Assembly: GCF_036898095.1 (NCBI RefSeq)
Contig: NC_090728.1
Span: 94,509,281 to 94,573,280 of the forward strand
Reading direction: 5' to 3'
Source of the DNA: Palaemon carinicauda
Lineage: Eukaryota; Arthropoda; Malacostraca; Decapoda; Palaemonidae
Length of the DNA: 64,000 bases
Part shown: piece by piece, positions 61,900 through 64,000 of the stretch
Layout: the number at the start of each line of letters is the position of its first letter
Numbering within the stretch: the first letter of the stretch is position 1
The notes under the pieces: generated by a model
What the model saw: the letters and a program-made list of their open reading frames with translations, nothing else
The model's database searches: none
Told to the model about the DNA's origin: nothing
Translations under genes and position numbers: made by a program

Positions 61900-63033
61900 A
61901 TTCTCCTAACTTCATCAGATCTTCTTTCAAGACTTCTACATCTTCTGAGTTTAGTGTTGTCGGCAAATTTGGCTCTTCTACTAGTTAATCTTAAATATAT
62001 ATCATTAATGTACATCAGAAATAGCAATGGTCCAAAAACAGATTCTTAAAGTACTCCACTGGTAAAAGCGGCCCACTCTGAAGGTTCTCCATTGATTACA
62101 ACTCTCTGTTTTCTCTTTGTTAGCCAATCTTCGATCCATTCAGCTGGCTCATCCATCATAGTGTTCTAATTTTGACCATTAATTTTTTATGAGGAACTTT
62201 GTCATAAGCCTTTTAGAAGTCTAGGTAAATCTATATGATGTCTTTTGCCCTGCATTTGTCATAAATACTAAACATGTGAAAAATTCCAAAAGATTTGTCA
62301 CACATGGTCTCTTTTGTCTAAAACCAAGTTGGCTGTCTATCAGGAGATTGTTTTTCTCTATATGATCTACTAGATTCGATTCAAAAACTTTGCATGGCAC
62401 TGAAGTTAGACACACAGGTCTGTAGTTGCCACATTTTTCTTTTGGTCCCTTCTTGTAGATTGGAGGCACATTGCCTAGTTTCCATCTTTTGGTGCTTATT
62501 TTTCGTTGGCTATCTTTCCAAACATTTTGTAAAAGTGTGGGGTTATTCTTTCTTCTAGCTCTATAATCTCTCTTAGATGAATATCATCTAGACCTGGTAC
62601 CGTAGACATGCCGTGTCCTTTTATTTGATTTTTGACATCATCTATTGTAAAGGTGATTTTATTTAATGGTCGTGGCCCTTCATATTTGATAGCTAGTTTG
62701 GGGAAGGTCATTGATTCTTCCCAAGTGAATACAGTTGGGAAATATGCATTCACCAGTTTCGCTTTTTCCAAATCATTTGGAATAAGGTTACCCTCCATCT
62801 CTCAATGGGCCAATGTTGTTTTTGATTGTTCTTCTACTGTTTGCATATGCAAAAAATTCTTTTGGGTTTTCTTTACTAGCTGAAGCCACTCTTTTCTCTT
62901 CATTGATCCTAACCTTTCTAGCTAGCTTATTTAATTTTTGGCTTAACTTTTTGTGCTCAGAAATTTCATGAATTGAAGGCTGTGGACCCATTGATTCATG
63001 TTTCCTGTCTCTACTTCTTATTGGATTGGACAT
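61900..63033 (-). pseudogene. LINE-B reverse transcriptase remnant
   Basis: Three frames: 63033-62788 (EISEHKKLSQKLNKLARKVR, KENPKEFFAYANSRRTIKNN), 62798-62496 (LVNAYFPTVFTWEESMTFPK, VPGLDDIHLREIIELEERIT) and 62469-62221 (YKKGPKEKCGNYRPVCLTSV). Motif A and the palm continue in broken frames to about 61960, where the FADD box reads FADN. Inactive. Confidence 0.78.
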
Positions 63034-63239
63034 TTCTCTGTTGAACCACTTACATTGTGGAGTTCCATTTGGTAAAATTTTTCTATGCAGTATATATTTA
63101 GCCCTTTTTTATATATTTCCACAAAGGAGTCTCGTTTTGTATCTATGTTCCCTGTTTAGTCGTATTCTAAATTCTTGGTGTATTCCTATAGTTTTCCCAG
63201 TTATTCCATCTAGTTAAGCTTTTTTATAATTTTCCTATC

Positions 63240-64000
63240 TTTTAAATAAGGAATATTTACCAGAAAATTAACTATTCTTTGGTCAATTTTGACAATACTT
63301 TTGCCTACTGAAAGACTGGATTTTTCTGTTGTTAGCACAATATCTAGTATGTTGTTTCCCCTAGTTGGTTTATAAACTCACTAATGGAGGAATTAATTAT
63401 TGATAAATTCTAGTAGCCTATGTCCCTCTGTGTTTGATACAGAATTCATAGTGTCACAGTTTACTGCTGCATTGAAGTCTCCCATTAGGACAGCTAGCTT
63501 ATTGTTAACTTCTTGTCCAAGTTGTCTATACAGCTCTTCATCTTGTTCTTATGTTTGATGTGGTGGTCTGTATATTTTTCCTATGGTGTTGATATCTGCA
63601 CCTGTCTCTTCACATTCGGTTTCTAATTTAATTTCTATGGGGTAAGTGATTTTTAACATATAGCATTATCCCTCTACCTTTTTTGATAAGGCAATCCTTC
63701 TTGAAAAGCTTGAAACCTAGGATTTCATATTCTCCGATAAAATCCTTTGTTTTTTATTTTCTTGAATCTAGGTTTCGGTAATGCCTGACATCTACTTCCT
63801 CACTAACTATCATTGACCTGAAGTTTTCTTTTTTATCTCTGACTGACTGAGCATTGAATTGTGCCACTCTATGGAAATTTTCTATCTTTTTTCTCTTTCT
63901 CTGTGGCTTTGCTAGATTCCTTGATTTACTATTGTTTTAGTTTTATTTTTATCTGTATTATCTAAGTTTTCACCCAAATTTCCTGTTTTTGGAGGACTTT
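63240..64000 (-). pseudogene. LINE-B endonuclease remnant (partial)
   Basis: In scattered frames the minus strand reads VAQFNAQSVRDKKENFRSMI, then FIGEYEILGFKLFKKDCLIK and GRGIMLYVKNHLP, typical of the apurinic endonuclease N-terminal half. The region 63540-63460 (GDFNAAVNCDTM on the minus strand) carries the GDFN motif. Heavily frameshifted and cut by the window end. Confidence 0.65.

Larger units (their letters stand above)
61818..64000 (-). mobile_element. LINE-B, L2/CR1-group LINE, decayed (5' end beyond window)
   Basis: Minus-strand order from the window end: endonuclease remnants (64000-63240, with VAQFNAQSVRDKKENF near 63865), linker (63033-62788), RT N-terminal part (62798-62496) and RT core (62469-61900). 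RT motifs: GNYRPVCLTSVPCKVFE, DSQLGFRQKRPCVTNLLEF, FGPLLFLMYINDIY and a degraded FADN box near 61970. Many stops and shifts. Related to LINE-A in general layout, but RT sequences differ enough to be a separate family. Confidence 0.82.

Overview
The window looks like nuclear DNA of an arthropod, most likely a decapod crustacean. It is almost entirely intron and transposable elements, with spliceosomal exons of one conserved animal gene, many DIRS-like tyrosine-recombinase retrotransposons, Tigger/pogo DNA transposons, several LINE types and a Penelope-like element. The decapod assignment is an inference from this element mix (DIRS1-like elements are known to be common in Decapoda). No rRNA, tRNA, CRISPR or prokaryotic operon was seen.

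Host gene: four exons of a ubiquitin-specific protease of the USP20/USP33 type lie on the minus strand at 48540-48351, 46625-46438, 5255-4937 and 4786-4488. All splice phases agree. The second and third exons are separated by a 41.2 kb intron (5256-46437) that holds six of the seven DIRS elements. The N-terminal (UBP zinc finger, Cys box) and C-terminal (His box, DUSP) parts are not in the window.

Layout: 1-2.35 kb LINE-A (minus, runs off the window). 2.45-3.12 kb Tigger-A fragment. 4.5-5.26 kb USP exons D and C. 5.36-6.58 kb a possible TTAA-type long-TIR element. 7.23-14.78 kb DIRS-A. 15.04-18.6 kb DIRS-B (decayed, no RT). 19.01-26.28 kb a Penelope RT split by DIRS-C (19.44-26.0 kb). 26.28-38.6 kb a composite in which DIRS-D and DIRS-E are fused head-to-tail. 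38.85-46.34 kb DIRS-F (plus strand, near intact). 46.4-48.5 kb USP exons B and A, with a TTAA MITE and a truncated RTE-like LINE between them. 50.21-56.67 kb DIRS-G (RT palm deleted). 56.68-58.6 kb Tigger-B with a LINE 3' tail nested in it. 58.6-60.6 kb LINE-C. 61.64-61.82 kb a solo DIRS terminal repeat. 61.82-64 kb LINE-B.

The DIRS elements share one plan: gag with a Cys/His-rich N-terminus, then reverse transcriptase, RNase H and a methyltransferase-like (MT) domain, then a tyrosine recombinase (YR). They have inverted terminal repeats and, next to the 3' repeat, an internal complementary region (ICR) that reads as the junction of the two element ends. Four elements with both ends (A, C, F, G) show this junction directly. 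The observations most worth following are the in-frame YR-gag fusion that joins DIRS-E to DIRS-D, the near-intact DIRS-F with a probable intron in gag, the shared DPHTxC cysteine motif at the gag N-terminus, and the fast-changing Arg/Ser-type repeat tracts inside gag.
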